DNA of 64,000 nt from Plantago ovata (lineage: Eukaryota > Streptophyta > Magnoliopsida > Lamiales > Plantaginaceae), in the NCBI GenBank assembly GCA_028274465.1, contig CM051456.1, forward strand, positions 120,110,880 to 120,174,879. Reading direction: 5' to 3'. Numbering within the stretch: position 1 is the stretch's first letter; every line of letters starts with the position of its first letter. The notes beneath the pieces are model-generated. The model was not told the origin of the DNA and ran no database searches. It worked only from the letters and a program-made list of their open reading frames with translations. Both the position numbers and the translations under genes were made by a program. Below, piece after piece: positions 1-11,528 of the stretch.

Positions 1-1283
1 TGAGCTTATGCTACTGCTTCGTGTCTCCATGTGATTGCAACTAGAAGTCTAGAACCATAGAACCACTGTGATTCGTTGAAAGATTGCTGCTGCAAGGAAC
101 CGTACCATTCGGGAATCTTGAAACCTTTTGCCATCTCACAGAACATACCCTGCAGTTCCTCAATGCTACAGTTCTTTTCCTGCTTACAAGGATCCACAGG
201 CATTAAGGTCATTTCATCAGCTTTTGGTTCATTAAAAACTTGAAATCCAAGAAAAACAGTCCAAACAACAAACATCATAAATAATACTATCTTGACATTT
301 ATCAAACCATATATGCGCATATTTCCATTAGAAAAACATCCCAGAACAATGACCGCAAAATCTGCTAGACAGTTTAATGGTCAGACAAAACTCAAATGTT
401 AAGCTTATTAGTCTAATTTGCACTTGTCTTAATGATAGAAAGTCAAACACAAGTTCTTCCGTAGAAATATATGCTTGACAATAAGCGGAACCAGATACGT
501 CGTTGTTACCTCTTTCCTGGCATCGTTCATCAGGCACGCCATTTCTTGAAGAAAGTTGCCAAAGCCCTGCAAAAAGGATATGAGCTTGAGACATAATGTT
601 CATGGAAACCACAGATTGATCATATTCAAGTCAAATAACAAATGAACTTAATTTCTTACCTCTACCTCATCATCTTGATCATCATCATCATCAGGGAAAT
701 AGATCCCAGCATCATACAGTGTCCTTTTGCTCCTATCCGACAACACTCTCTCATTCAATCAATACAAACATTTAGCTCCCACTCTCTCTGTTCCTCTCTA
801 CAACAAAAACAACAAAGCCAGTCACTGGTAAAGAAAAAAAGAAGTTACCTGAATATGCTTGTTGAATCTGTTGGAACTTTCTATTAGCCTCCGCAAGATA
901 TGCTGGATTCCTAGTCCACTTATCTGGATGCCATTGCTGTCAATAAATCCATGTCAATATTTAATCAATAGTGAATTCTACACATAACTCGCAAATTATG
1001 GAAAAAAACTTCAACCCCATAACAGAATTAGCAATGCGAAAATGAAGATTAGAAGGGATCTAACGTACCATGGCAAGTTTACGGTAAGCAGAACAAATCT
1101 CATCGTCAGAAGACTCTATCTGAGACTGAAAAGAAGAAAGGGAGAAGCGAAAACCTACTCCTAAGAAGGGGCTCGAAGTCTTGCATTCTCTATCCGCAGC
1201 AGCAGATGGGGTTCGAGTCCCGTTATAGGCGATGTGGGGAACTAAACAAAACTCCTAAAACGCTATAGTACGAATCCGTTGCC
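1..1283 (-). pseudogene. Decayed duplicate of the small J-domain (DnaJ) protein gene, running off the left edge
   Basis: This is a second copy of the J-protein gene found at 5962-7224, with the same five-exon order on the minus strand. Exon 2 (about 848-936) still encodes the J-domain core including HPD. Exon 3 (about 660-757) has an enlarged acidic Asp run, exon 4 is near 511-567, and exon 5 reaches the left edge. Three lesions are visible. The start codon of the intact copy (ATG) reads ACG here, at about 1272-1274. About 120 bp of unrelated sequence interrupts exon 1. An extra 8 bp near position 45 shifts the last exon out of frame, so it ends early at 6-8. HPD and most splice sites survive, so the decay is probably recent. 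A short product from another start cannot be excluded. Confidence 0.75.
1125..1243 (+). repeat. Insertion in exon 1 of the J-protein copy with a tRNA B-box-like motif
   Basis: The intact copy at 7190-7205 is continuous here, but this copy carries about 120 extra bases. They include GGGTTCGAGTCCCG near 1196, which resembles the T-arm/B-box of a tRNA or SINE. The T-stem would pair only partly and I see no convincing A-box, so this is probably a SINE or tRNA-derived fragment and not a working tRNA. Confidence 0.35.
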
Positions 1284-1546
1284 AATTAAAAATGTGTGAT
1301 GGATTGATTGTCCAAAAATTACAATAAGATAATCGTTTCTTCCAAAACAAAAGCACGAGTGTACATATATAGTAAATAAAAAACAGAGGTTTGACACAGA
1401 AGATATTTATGACTGGCGTAAGGCGGTTCGTAAGGCGGTCCCATTGTTGATTCTTGCGCTGCTAGATATGGGAAAAGAAAGGTGGCCGCACAAGGTGAAA
1501 AATATCTGCCGCGGGGTGAAGGATAGTTTCCATGGTGGCTACTCTG

Positions 1547-1554
1547 GAATGTTC
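1547..1554. promoter_or_regulatory. Heat-shock element upstream of the J-protein pseudogene
   Basis: GAATGTTC fits the nGAAnnTTCn heat-shock factor site. It is kept in the same context (CTGGAATGTTCTACCAA) as in the promoter of the intact copy at 7511-7518, about 270 bp upstream of the former start codon. Confidence 0.6.
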
Positions 1555-2265
1555 TACCAACAGCTTTGTGCTTCCTACAAAAGCATCTAGTCCAGATCCG
1601 AGATATTTTTCTTATATTTTACATGCGTTTTTACAGTGACGATTGGAGACACTGTTGAGTGTTGATTGCAAAATTGCACAAGAGAAGAATTTTGGAGAAG
1701 GGTGAGTGAGAACAAAATGCAAAGAGTAGTTAAGATATTAGTATAAATCAATCTTAAACCGAATCTAATAATGCAAACAGTTAAAAAATTCCTCGAGTCT
1801 AAGACAGGTATCTCATTTAGGTCAAGTTTGTAACGTTGATGAAATAAAATGATGTATTGTTCTCGTCCGTACAAGGCGCAACAGCAGATTATATCAAAGG
1901 TTCATGTGGAATGGTAAATAGTTTTGTAGCAACAAAAAAGATGGGGAACTCTGGGTGGAAAATAAGGAATTGGACAGGAAATTGCCACATTGCTCAACAC
2001 ATGGAGGAAAATCCAGAATTGGGAACAAAGGGGGGTAAGAGCAAAAGTATTGAAATCAGATAATTTAACAAGTATATCCAAAACCAAAAATCAGGAGAAT
2101 CCGAGCACCAAATATCGGCAGGGGAGATGAATGTTAACTCTAAACGGTCACACAAACTCCCTTGCCTTAACATCCCATACATGTCTACTCCAAAACTTGA
2201 AATGGAAAATAGTTCATAAAACAAAAATATAGAGTTGGCAAACCACATCAACCTAATGTAATAAA

Positions 2266-4643
2266 TTATTCTGAGACACCCAACCATTTGGAGAAGTTCT
2301 CAAACTCAGTGTAATCGCTATCGCTGATCATAGTCTTGTACCACGCCTTGCTAGCAGATTTGCTGGCAGCAACTTCCTCCTAAACAGCAACAGGGAAAAG
2401 AAATGTTGGTTAGTTAAAAAAACACTTATCATGAAGGGCACAACTATAACGAAAAAATGAAACATATTTGGACAACAACAAAGATACAAATCACACCAAG
2501 TTAGGGTGTGGGGAATGGGCCGTTGGGGCAAAAACCAAAGGAAATCATAATAGTGAGTTGCCAAATGAATATCATGAAATAGTCTGTCTGCAACAGCTGT
2601 TGCACTGTTAATATAGCAGCAGTGAGAAAACAAGGGCCAAAAAGAGATTCTATGTATAAACAGTAGGAACTCGCTTGAACCTTGACAAACTAAAAGATTT
2701 GTTCAAATAAATAATAGGCAGCAATAATCACTACAGCTTTTGAAAGAGGAATTTATAAAGGTAAAAAAAATTCAACACAATATATGAATCATCAACACAA
2801 GGATGATTAACACAATACAGTAAAATACTAATCCTGCAAATACTACATGTGCAGCACTAAACTACTAAAATGTAATTAAACACGAAATGTATTAGCATAG
2901 CAAACCACAAAAAGATACCTTGGAAAGAAACACGAAATGTAACAGCCCATATAACTAACGAAATAAAACCAGAAAAGGAAACAATTACAGCATACCTTGG
3001 AGATCTTGGTTCTCTTTTTGTCCAACTTTTCCTTCTTTTCTTTGGTACGTTGTGCCTCAGCCAATAGAGCCATCCTCTTGGCGGAGGTGGCATATGGGTT
3101 GAGCTTCAACATCACATTGAGGTTCTTGAGGGGGTTCTTCTTCAAAGGAGCTCTCTTAATCTCCTTCTTGATAGGCTTGACGACTGATTGAACCTCATCA
3201 GAATTGATAATTCTGGCCAAGTCAGCATTAACCATCTTAGCTCTGGGCAAGATGTAGCCAGTCTTCTTCTCTGATGGCTTGTCAAAAGTCCCGTAGATCT
3301 CATCAAGCTTCTCAAAAGCTGACTTTGTCCAGATAACAAACCTGCTCAGTATAACACATAAAAACTACATGAGAAAACTATTCAGGTAATAAACAGAGTC
3401 CAGTAGAAACATAATCGAATTATCTAAAGAAGTAAATAAAAGGGCAATGTCCCATTCAATCATGACTGCCATTAAAAGAAAACTACTCGTAAAAAACAAG
3501 CAGAGAAGGAAATACAACAATGCTTAACCTCAATCTACTACAGCAACATAAGCATTGATCTTAATTCATATAACAAACATATACAACAATGATTGATGAA
3601 AACATGATGGAAATAACAACTTTGTAAAATTAGATATTATTAGATTGATGCTTACTCTGAATGCTCCACCCCAACATAGACATGCCAATTGAAGTTTTAA
3701 CTAACTACTAAGTATATACTTAATCAGACAGAATTCAAAAATTGTTGATCAATAATAGACGCATCTTTGATAAATAAACTTATATAACATGAACAAGATA
3801 AATGCTAAACACTCAGACAAACTATAAACAATTAATTTAATTATTCAATGAATTAAAAAAAAACACAAAACAATATTAGTACTACCTTCCGAGATGACCA
3901 CCAGGAGCAAGCTTCAACAAGTTCAACCTAGAAACATGAGTAATCTCAACACCAGGGATATTACGGAAAGCCTTAACAAGCTTAGCTCCCTCAGTACCAT
4001 AAACAACAAGCGGCCCCTTCCTGGAAATGTACCTACGGTTGCGCATCTTACCCTTTCCCGGACGAATAGAGTGACTGTCCTTAGCCTTCTGAGCATCAGG
4101 CAAAGCCCCAATCTGCTTCAAAACCTTGAGGGCAGCATTGGTCTTCTCCACACCCTCAGCAGAGTCAGAAACGACCAAGGGCAATTCAGGAACCTCCTCG
4201 ATCCTGTGGCCTCTAGCCATCACCAGTGAAGGAACGGCAGAAGCGGCAATAGCTGAAACGACGGCGTGTCGCTTCTGAGTGACATTGATGCGTCTGTGCC
4301 ATCGGCGCCAGATCTTAGTCGGAGCGAACATCCTACCTCCACGGCACATGTTTCCGAAGGCTCCCTGGCCGGCACGGTGGGTACCGCCACCAGGAACACG
4401 GGGGATACGGGAAACGGCACGACCGGTACCCCAGGACTCGGCGGAGGTCTGGTGACCGGCCTTTTTGGACACGGCGTAGGGTTGACGGGAATTTTTCGAC
4501 ATTTGGCCGTGAACGAAGGTGACGACGTCAGGGCGTATAGCCGACTTCATGACGTCGGGGAGGGGCAGGGCGTTGGAGTCCGTTGCCATGTCATTGTCCA
4601 GGTTTTGGATGGAGACGAGAGGACGGGCGGCTGCGGCTGCCAT
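2266..4643 (-). CDS. RPL4: 60S ribosomal protein uL4 (RPL4), three exons
   Basis: uL4 is a large-subunit ribosomal protein. Its globular body sits on the ribosome surface and a long loop lines the peptide exit tunnel. Exons, read on the minus strand, are 4643-3886, 3341-2996 and 2379-2266, joined by GT-AG introns of 544 and 616 bp. The joined frame is 1218 nt, or 405 residues, as expected for plant uL4. Exon 1 carries the typical N-terminal region ([16 protein letters not shown]), the loop segment [26 protein letters not shown], and [14 protein letters not shown]. Exon 2 is the Lys-rich plant/animal extension. Exon 3 ends in FSKWLGVSE. All three junctions keep frame (phase 2, then phase 0). 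The start is the first ATG after the promoter, followed by an Ala run. The introns hold no snoRNA I could recognise. Cytosolic translation genes are usually expressed constitutively, and the promoter motifs agree. Confidence 0.96.
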
Positions 4644-4649
4644 TTTCGC

Positions 4650-4810
4650 TGGAGGGGATGAGAAATGTGGCAGTGCTAGGGTTTTCTGATGAAGAGGACA
4701 CAGGTTTAGGTTTAGAGAACAGGTTTATATGTATTAGGCCCATTACGGGTTATAGAGAGGTGATGGGATTGGCTAATGGGCTGTATGATCCAATTATCTC
4801 TTCTGGGCTT
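4650..4810 (-). promoter_or_regulatory. RPL4 promoter with telo-box and site II motifs
   Basis: Reading on the minus strand, a telo-box (AAACCCTA, complement at 4677-4684) lies just upstream of the RPL4 start. A TGGGCC site II element (4737-4742) and further GGGCT/GGGCC cores near 4776 and 4804 follow. Telo-box plus site II is the typical architecture of plant ribosomal-protein promoters. I see no strong TATA box. Confidence 0.65.
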
Positions 4811-5961
4811 GGAAATTTAGTGCTGGATATTCTACTCTGACCTGACCTAATGTGGTTATGTGATCCGGGCCTTATTTGAATACTTAGTTTAGCTCAGCTC
4901 CCTTTAGACTTGAACTTGACTTGGTTGATAAGACTTTCGAGCTGAATTCAAACCTAAATTAATGCCCATTATATTAACGATTCTAGCATCGACTCGATAA
5001 ATACACGACTCGACACGTAATACCTCCATAATCTTCATGCTATAGCCTACATTTTCAAGCCCAATAGTTCATCGTGAATAATTGTTTATGTTTGAATTTT
5101 ATGTTAGGTTTTGCTAACTTTATTATTTGGGATGTTAATTTGTAATGTGAAATATTGAATTGTTCAATCTTAGCATTTGAATTCATATTTTTAATACCTG
5201 GGTTCGTCGGCTCAGCCTGAAAAAATTTGGGCTGATCCGGAAGAGTATAATGTTTAGTTTCATTGTTGGCCAATATTATTTGGAGTCTAACTCTGGGCTG
5301 ATCCGGAAGAGTATAATGTTTAGTTTCATTGTTGGCCAATATTATTTGGAGTCTAACTCTAGAATTTCTGATCCAATGGTGTGTGGTGAATCGAATTTTT
5401 ACAATTACTTGAAACATTAAGGTTTAAACCCGACTAATTTAATAAAGTAATGAAGCCAAGCTCATGCCCTATTACAAGTTCGTTTACCAGAATAGCTTAG
5501 TTAGAAACGACTCTATGGCTACTATAAAACAACTTTTATTAAGTCGGATTCATTTAACAACATTACTCAAGCGAAAAATGTTTTTGAGTTGGAGTGAGTC
5601 CGGGATGAACTCTGTGGGTAAAATCAGCAAGATTGAAATCTGACAATACTAAATCAGAACCCAGTGGCACATAATGAACTACAAAAACATCATAGCCAAC
5701 AGCAATTGCTGATTCACCAATTCACTCCATCCCTTACAAGTTCAGGTCAGTTTGGGGTATCTGTTACTTACAAAATACAAATTACAAAGTATATACATCA
5801 TCCTCTAGTCCGCACATTCAAGCAACAGATCAACAACAAAACTGAAACTGAACTAGACAAATCATGTTCAATGCTCTCCAGTCTTCCAGTACTCGTAATG
5901 AACCCCACAACGATTCGATTCTTCCCAGGGCGTTGACTTGTAGAGCCTTTCAATTGTCTAG
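4811..5961. other. Intergenic spacer between RPL4 and the J-protein gene
   Basis: There is no supported gene here. The spacer contains the 66-bp tandem duplication at 5229-5360, and the last few hundred bases probably include the 3' UTR of the J-protein gene. Confidence 0.5.
5229..5360. repeat. Two perfect tandem copies of a 66-bp unit
   Basis: The unit starting GGGCTGATCCGGAAGAG occupies 5229-5294 and is repeated at 5295-5360. I found no difference between the copies, so the duplication is recent. An apparent minus-strand ORF here is produced by the repeat and is not a gene. Confidence 0.95.
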
Positions 5962-7224
5962 TTAATGACTGAAAAATTCTGGCTTACTGCTTATAAACTG
6001 ATTTCCCTGGAACATACTCGAATCCCATGAGCTTATGCTACTGCTTTGTGTCTCGAACCGATTGCAACTAGGACCATAGAACGACTGTGATTCATTGAAA
6101 GATAGCTGCTGCAATGAACCGTTCCATTCAGGAATTTCAAAACCTTTTGCCATCTCCCAGAACATACCCTGCAGTTCCTCAATACTACAGCTCTTTTCCT
6201 GCTTACCACAATTCATACGTATTAGGCCCATTCCAAAGTTGGTCATTTCATTGAAATATGAAACCAAGAAAACACAGCACCAAGAATAGACATCATAAAC
6301 AAGACTATCTTCCATTTTTATGAGGCCAGATATGCAGCATCTAATCTATCCGCTAGAAAAACACCCCAGAACTTCCGCTAGACAGTTTAACGCTTAGAAA
6401 CAGCTCAAAATATTAGGAAAAAACCACCATGTACGCAAATGTTAAGCTTAGTCCTCTAATTTGCAGACGTCTAAATGTTCGACTGTCAACTTCAAAAGGA
6501 TCAATATGCTGGAAGCTGAACCAGATATGCCCTACTTACCTCTTTCCTGGCATCATTGATTAGGGACGCCATTTCTTGAAGAAAGTCACCAAAGCCCTGC
6601 AGAAAAGGAAATAAACTTGAGATCCATGTTCATGGGAAGACTTACTTCACAGACTGAAGTATGTCCACTACTAACAGATGTACTCAATTACAATTTACAT
6701 ACCTCTACCTCGTCATCTTCTTCATCAGGGAAGTATATTCCAGCATCATACAGTGTCCTTTTGTTCCTATCGGATAAAACTGTAACAGGCAATCAATACA
6801 AACTTATTCTCTCTGTTTCTAAAACAGAGCAAAAGAAGGCCAATCACCTGTCAAAAGAAAAGTTACCTGAATATGCTTGTTGAATCTGTTGGAACTTCCG
6901 ATTAGCCTCCTCAAGATATGTGGGATTCCTAATCCACCTATCCGGATGCCATTGCTGCGATCAATCCAATTCAAATTAATCAATCGAAATTCTACTAACA
7001 TTCAGCAAATATAACGCAAGATTTTCAATTATCAATACAATCGTTGCATTAAAATGGAGATCAGTTCTACTCATAATGATCACATTACGCAAAATTTTCA
7101 ATTCCATAACAGAATTAGCAATGTGAGGTTGCGAACTTACCATAGCAAGCTTACGATAAGCAGAACGAATCTCATCGTCAGAAGACTCTGTGCCAACTCC
7201 TAAAACGCTATAGTACGAATCCAT
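5962..7224 (-). CDS. Small heat-inducible-type J-domain protein (Hsp40 class C), five exons
   Basis: J-proteins stimulate Hsp70 ATPase activity through the HPD motif. Exons on the minus strand are 7224-7141, 6954-6867, 6779-6703, 6596-6540 and 6198-5962. The joined frame is 543 nt, giving 180 residues. The J domain covers roughly residues 3-70: YYSVLGV at the start, [15 protein letters not shown] with HPD at 31-33, and [13 protein letters not shown]. An acidic [10 protein letters not shown] segment follows, then FGDFLQEM and a Ser-rich tail. There is no Gly/Phe region or zinc finger, so this is class C. It resembles the small Arabidopsis J-proteins of the At1g56300/At1g71000 type, which I recall as heat-responsive. 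I chose the ATG at 7224; a slightly longer frame would need a TTG start. The HSE and TATA box upstream support heat regulation. A decayed copy lies at 1-1283. Confidence 0.9.
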
Positions 7225-7640
7225 CTCCAACTAAAAATAATAATAATGTGTGATGGATTGATTGTCCAAAAACTATCGGATTCTTGTTTCTTTGCAGAAT
7301 TACGACGGCTAAAGGCGAAAACAAAGTGCAGGCTATATATATAGCACGGTTTGCAAGGAAAGATATTTATGAATGGCGGAAGGCGGTTTGATTAGTAGGT
7401 CCCATTGCTGCTACTTGCTTGCCAGATATGGAAAAAGGAAATGGCCACAAAAGAGAAGGTGTAAAAAATATCTGACTCGGGGAGAGGATATTTGCATTGT
7501 GGCTGCTCTGGAATGTTCTACCAAAAGCTTTGTGCTTCCATGTTATTCTACTTTTCTCTTATCTAGTGCTTTGCTTCGCGATGATATTTTTCTCATCGCC
7601 AATGCGCGTTTCAAACGTGACAATAGGAGAGACTCTGTGA
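6028..7640. repeat. Segmental duplication (partner of 1-1660)
   Basis: Coding exons, introns, 5' flank and HSE of the J-protein gene at 6028-7640 match 1-1660 in the same orientation. The match extends past the promoter (GATATTTTTCT... near 1600 and 7580). The RPL4 gene sits between the two copies. Confidence 0.8.
7300..7540 (-). promoter_or_regulatory. J-protein promoter: TATA box and heat-shock element
   Basis: A TATATATA run at about 7333-7343 lies about 110 bp upstream of the start codon. The palindromic heat-shock element GAATGTTC is at 7511-7518, about 290 bp upstream. Both, with their flanks, are also present in the duplicated copy near 1362-1375 and 1547-1554. Confidence 0.65.
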
Positions 7641-8505
7641 AATACCAGTGATTATGAGAATTTATTCTTTCTGTGTAGAGAGTCTAGAGACAGACTAATC
7701 AACCACCGGAACACAAATTAAAAACAATGAACACACACCTCAAAAAACCAATTTAACATCAAATAAATATACACATAGAGAAAAATAAGTATTATATGTA
7801 ATAAAATATTAAAATACAAATACAAACTAAGAAAATATGCAGAAGTATTTTTGTGTATTATTGAAGAAATTGCGGCGAGAGATTACAAGAACAGGGCAGC
7901 AGCTCTGCTGCTTATTTATACAGCCAATCGATGCCCTAAACCTAGCTATTACAGTAAAATTATATCACTAATGTAATCGTAATTCGTACAGTGGTAAAAC
8001 CCCTTTCTTACTACGCCATTAATGTCGGAGGAACAAGACAAATCGGAGTTGCAGAGCACGCGAGACTCATGAACCCTAACTGTACTGAATTGGGGCAAAT
8101 GTAATCAGGTGTGCCGACTTTGCCTGTTCCATGATTCAAAAAATCCCGCCTTTGGACGGCTGCAATCGCATGTGACTAATTCGTGTGTTCCGACGCTCAA
8201 GGGGACGAATTCTTCGAATTATCGGACGGTTTAGGGCGCTTTGACTTCTTGGTTGCACTTGCTCTGTTCTTTCTCTTCTTCTCTTTCACAATCTTCTGCA
8301 AATCGTTCTTGATTTCTCGATCATTTGATCCATGTATTTTAACAAAAACCGTTATATGAATTTGCTCGTTTTATTAGGAAACAAACCGTTAAGCTGGTAT
8401 GTAATGCCACAATTACTCATGGATGCTTTACGAGATGATATGTTGGTCCCACAGACTAACATGTTTTTTTTTTCACACGATTTGCTCTCACTCTTATTGT
8501 ATGAA
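7641..8505. other. Intergenic sequence upstream of the J-protein gene
   Basis: No gene can be supported. 7840-8330 has higher GC than its surroundings and might be an old LTR or transcribed exon, but I found no open frame or element boundary. Confidence 0.3.
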
Positions 8506-8509
8506 TAAC

Positions 8510-8773
8510 TTTCAAAGAGTTTAGAAGAATTGAAAACGCTAAACTACTCATTCAACAAGGTGCACCTTTATTTCTGCAAAGCCATTCATAACGGCTCCAA
8601 AGTTAAGTGTTTATTTTCTAGGAAGTTTTCGGCGCGCACACTATGAGAACAAAGTGCGTGGAAAATAATATGTGAATAATATGTGTTAGTTTGTAAGGTC
8701 AATGTAAGAGAAGTTCAAAAATAATTGTGCCGACCTAAAGAATTAGACCTTCGGCATATTAGTGAACGTTACG
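8510..8773 (+). mobile_element. Degenerate Cassandra (TRIM) LTR with 5S rRNA-derived core
   Basis: The order of motifs matches the better copy at 46072-46375: AACGCT...ACTCATTC, AAGGTGCACCTTT, CAAAGTTAAGTGTTTA (5S-like), GGCGCGCACAC, AAAGTGCGTGG, GTGTTAGTTTGTAAGGTC, ACCTTCGGC and GTTAC at the end. Part of the 5S-like core between the A-box-like and C-box-like segments is deleted. No second LTR is nearby, so this is a solo or truncated LTR. Confidence 0.65.
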
Positions 8774-9536
8774 GTGTAACTCGAACAATGGACCCTAAAC
8801 CCAAGTTTTAGATAATTCAATTAAAGCCCAACTCCTTCACATGGATCCAACCTAAATCTTTTTTTCTTTTTAAAGAGCAACGTAAATCTTTTTATTCTCA
8901 TGATCTCATCACTTAACACTAATTGCAAGTGTAACTCACGTTAGTTGTGAGTATTTTTTCAATTGGAGCCTCCTTTCTCCATGATGGGATTAATTCAATT
9001 GGAGCACATAATTAGAAATTTGATTAGGACTAAACATTAAAAGTTAACCTTAAGTCCTTAACAATCCTCAATGGTGATCCGTGATTGGAGAATCATCAGT
9101 AAGAGAGGAATTTGATAATGTTATTCGATTAAATATATGAAATCCTATCAGTTTTAGAGGAGTCTCCTCGTATCATCACAAATCACAACTCCTTGTACTT
9201 AAGTTCAGCAGCTCCTGTTGTTGCCAGGCAAGATGCATGCATACAACCACCGCCGGATAGACCACCGGAAATATTGGCATAAACTCCACCGGAAAAATTA
9301 CTCTTCAACAGCCTTTTTTATGTTTTTCAGATGAGTGGATCAACCGAAACTTGAGTACTCGACTTCGTCTTCTGTTTAGTTTACTGTAGCGGGTCGACCC
9401 GCCCGGTAGTTATATCCGCCGCCAAATCTAATTTGTGTTATTGCTTGTACTATTAATAATCATCTTCTTACTCTTCTTCGTCAAATTGTCCAGTAAAACC
9501 CAAATTCCACCTCACAGATCGATCGATCAATCAATC
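8774..9536. other. Upstream region of the beta-propeller gene
   Basis: This is AT-rich intergenic sequence with no gene seen. The last ~100 bases before 9537 are pyrimidine-rich and read as a 5' leader. An in-frame extension to 9435 has only a GTG start, so I treat it as untranslated. Confidence 0.4.
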
Positions 9537-10601
9537 ATGATCAAACAAATCCTCTTCCTCCTCCTCACTATCTCCGCCGTCTCCGCCCGAAACCGCCACG
9601 AGATCAACATCAAGTACCCAAACCTCTACCCAGAGTCCTTCATCTGGGACCGCAAATCCGATCACTTCATCCTCGGATCCCTCCGCCTCCAAAACTTCAT
9701 CTCCGTCTCCGACGCCGGCGTCACTTCCTCCCTCATCCCCTCCGCCTCCCTCCCTTACAACTCCTCCATCGTCGGCCTCACCCTCGACCCTCGCCGCAAA
9801 CACCGCCGCCTCCTCGCCGTTATCCACCGCCAAAACCCTTCCTACAACGCCCTCGCCGCCTTCGACCTCCAGACCTCCCGCCAGCTCTTCCTCACCGAGC
9901 TCGACGGCCTCGTTTCCTCCCCTTCCGTTGCAAACGACGTCGCTGCCGATTACGTCGGTAACGCTTACGTCACCGATTCGGCTAACGACGTCATCTACAA
10001 AGTCACCGAAGATGGCGCTGCGTCAATTTTATCCCAATCGAAACTATTCAGATCGCAACCTGTTGATACGACGAAATTTTATCACAATTGCGGTCTAAAC
10101 GGTGTTGTTTATAACAGTAAGGGCTATTTGTTGGTAACTCAGTCGAATTCGGGTGCTTTGTTTAGGGTTGACATAGATGATGGTACTGCCAGGAAGGTTA
10201 TTTTGAACCGGCCGTTGACTGCCGCCGATGGGATGGCGGTGAGGGGTGACGGTGTTGTTGTGGTTGTGTCTATGCATAAGCTGCATTTTGTGAAAAGTGA
10301 GGATAGCTGGAGTGAGGGAGTGGTGTTTGACGAAACTGCCCTCGACGAACATAAGCAGGCGAGTGCGGTCGCGGTTGGAGCTGAGAATAGGGTCTATGTG
10401 TTGTATGGCTACGCGCACGAGGGTGTAATGGGGAAGTCGGATAGGGACGAGTTTAGCATTGTCGAAGTCGAGTCGGAGAAGGAGAGTGAGGGAGATAATT
10501 TGTGGATGTTCGTGTTGATTGGTTTGGGTTTGGCTTATTTCATGTTTTGGAGGTTTCAGATGAATCGGCTTGGTCAGAACATGAACAAGAAATATTCATG
10601 A
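9537..10601 (+). CDS. Secretory/membrane beta-propeller protein, strictosidine-synthase-like/NHL type
   Basis: This is a single-exon gene for 354 residues starting at the first ATG (MIKQILFLLLTISAVSA), which reads as a signal peptide cleaved near residue 17. The body has six-bladed-propeller features of the SGL/NHL (calcium-dependent phosphotriesterase-like) superfamily: ESFIWDRKSDHFILGSL, VADYVGNAYVTDSANDVIYKV, NGVVYNSKGYLLVTQSNSGALFRVD and AADGMAVRGDGVVVV. A hydrophobic stretch near the C-terminus (LWMFVLIGLGLAYFMFW) with a basic tail suggests a membrane anchor facing the secretory lumen or apoplast. Family members range from alkaloid synthases to hydrolases, and I cannot assign a substrate. 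The 5' half is rich in C at third codon positions while the 3' half is not. Confidence 0.85.
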   Translation: MIKQILFLLLTISAVSARNRHEINIKYPNLYPESFIWDRKSDHFILGSLRLQNFISVSDAGVTSSLIPSASLPYNSSIVGLTLDPRRKHRRLLAVIHRQNPSYNALAAFDLQTSRQLFLTELDGLVSSPSVANDVAADYVGNAYVTDSANDVIYKVTEDGAASILSQSKLFRSQPVDTTKFYHNCGLNGVVYNSKGYLLVTQSNSGALFRVDIDDGTARKVILNRPLTAADGMAVRGDGVVVVVSMHKLHFVKSEDSWSEGVVFDETALDEHKQASAVAVGAENRVYVLYGYAHEGVMGKSDRDEFSIVEVESEKESEGDNLWMFVLIGLGLAYFMFWRFQMNRLGQNMNKKYS

Positions 10602-11528
10602 TAGTTTTTCAGGTTTACATTTTTGTTTGTGTTTTCCACTAGTAGGAAGTAGTTTCTTTTTGTGTATTTTCATACATTAATTAGTGAGTTTGGCTTTCTG
10701 CTCCATGGATACCTTATTATAGTCCACATTGATGTATAATTACTCCATGTTATGGGGATGCAACTCTTATCCATGCCCTGGGATTTCCGGGAGTTCTTGA
10801 ATGTGTATCAAGTTTCTGTTATCTCATCTTGTTAGAAGTTCTTGCTCTGATGAATAATCTGATGTAAGTTACAAGTTTTCTGTCTCCGGTTATTATCTAA
10901 TCTATGTTTAGCTGTGTAAAGCTTTTGATTGTATGAGAGCAAGCAGTGCTCGACTTCACTTCGAATACATAATATGGTTTGATTTATGTTATCCTGTTAG
11001 ATTTCTCATGTTCATATATGCTGCTACTGTTTAAACAACGCAATAAGCTGTCACTTTGCTACGGGATGTTAATTCTCACCAAATTTTATGTGGCATTATT
11101 GTGATGTACAACCTCAATATGGCTGTGAGCCTGTGATGATGATATGTAACATCCACACCCAGAAAATAGTTTAGTACGCCACAAAATTACTCAAAAACAC
11201 TCAACTACCAAATGGTGTCTTCAAAATGAACACGGGCTAACGCTCATTGCAACCAATGAACACGCCATAAAACATCTCACATTGCTCAGCAAAAAACGAC
11301 TGAAGGATAGTTACTTGGTCTTATTTCTGTTGGTAAATAGCAAAAAGAAAAGCAATAAGCCATCATTTCAGATGTTTGACAGTCAATAAGACGATAACAA
11401 TGTTCCTTAGCAAGGAACTTACATCAATTCCAAAATCGAATTCCAAGTGAAATTGACCTTGAGAAAACTTGCAACATCAGTTCAGATGTGTTACAACAAC
11501 CAATGAAGCAGGACTGCAGCTACTACAA
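10602..11528. other. Spacer between convergent genes (3' UTRs)
   Basis: The flanking genes converge. The sequence is AT-rich with several poly(A)-signal-like runs and no further open frame of note. Most of it is probably the two 3' UTRs. Confidence 0.4.

Noticed and set aside
1190..1225. tRNA gene
   Set aside because: Only a B-box-like T-arm is present. Acceptor, D and anticodon arms cannot be formed.
2380..3885. snoRNA in RPL4 introns
   Set aside because: I looked for C/D boxes on both strands and found no properly spaced pair.
4266..4661. 131-codon plus-strand frame over RPL4
   Set aside because: Antisense shadow of exon 1.
9435..9536. N-terminal extension of the beta-propeller gene
   Set aside because: It would start at GTG and add a second hydrophobic stretch. 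The ATG at 9537 gives a normal signal peptide.
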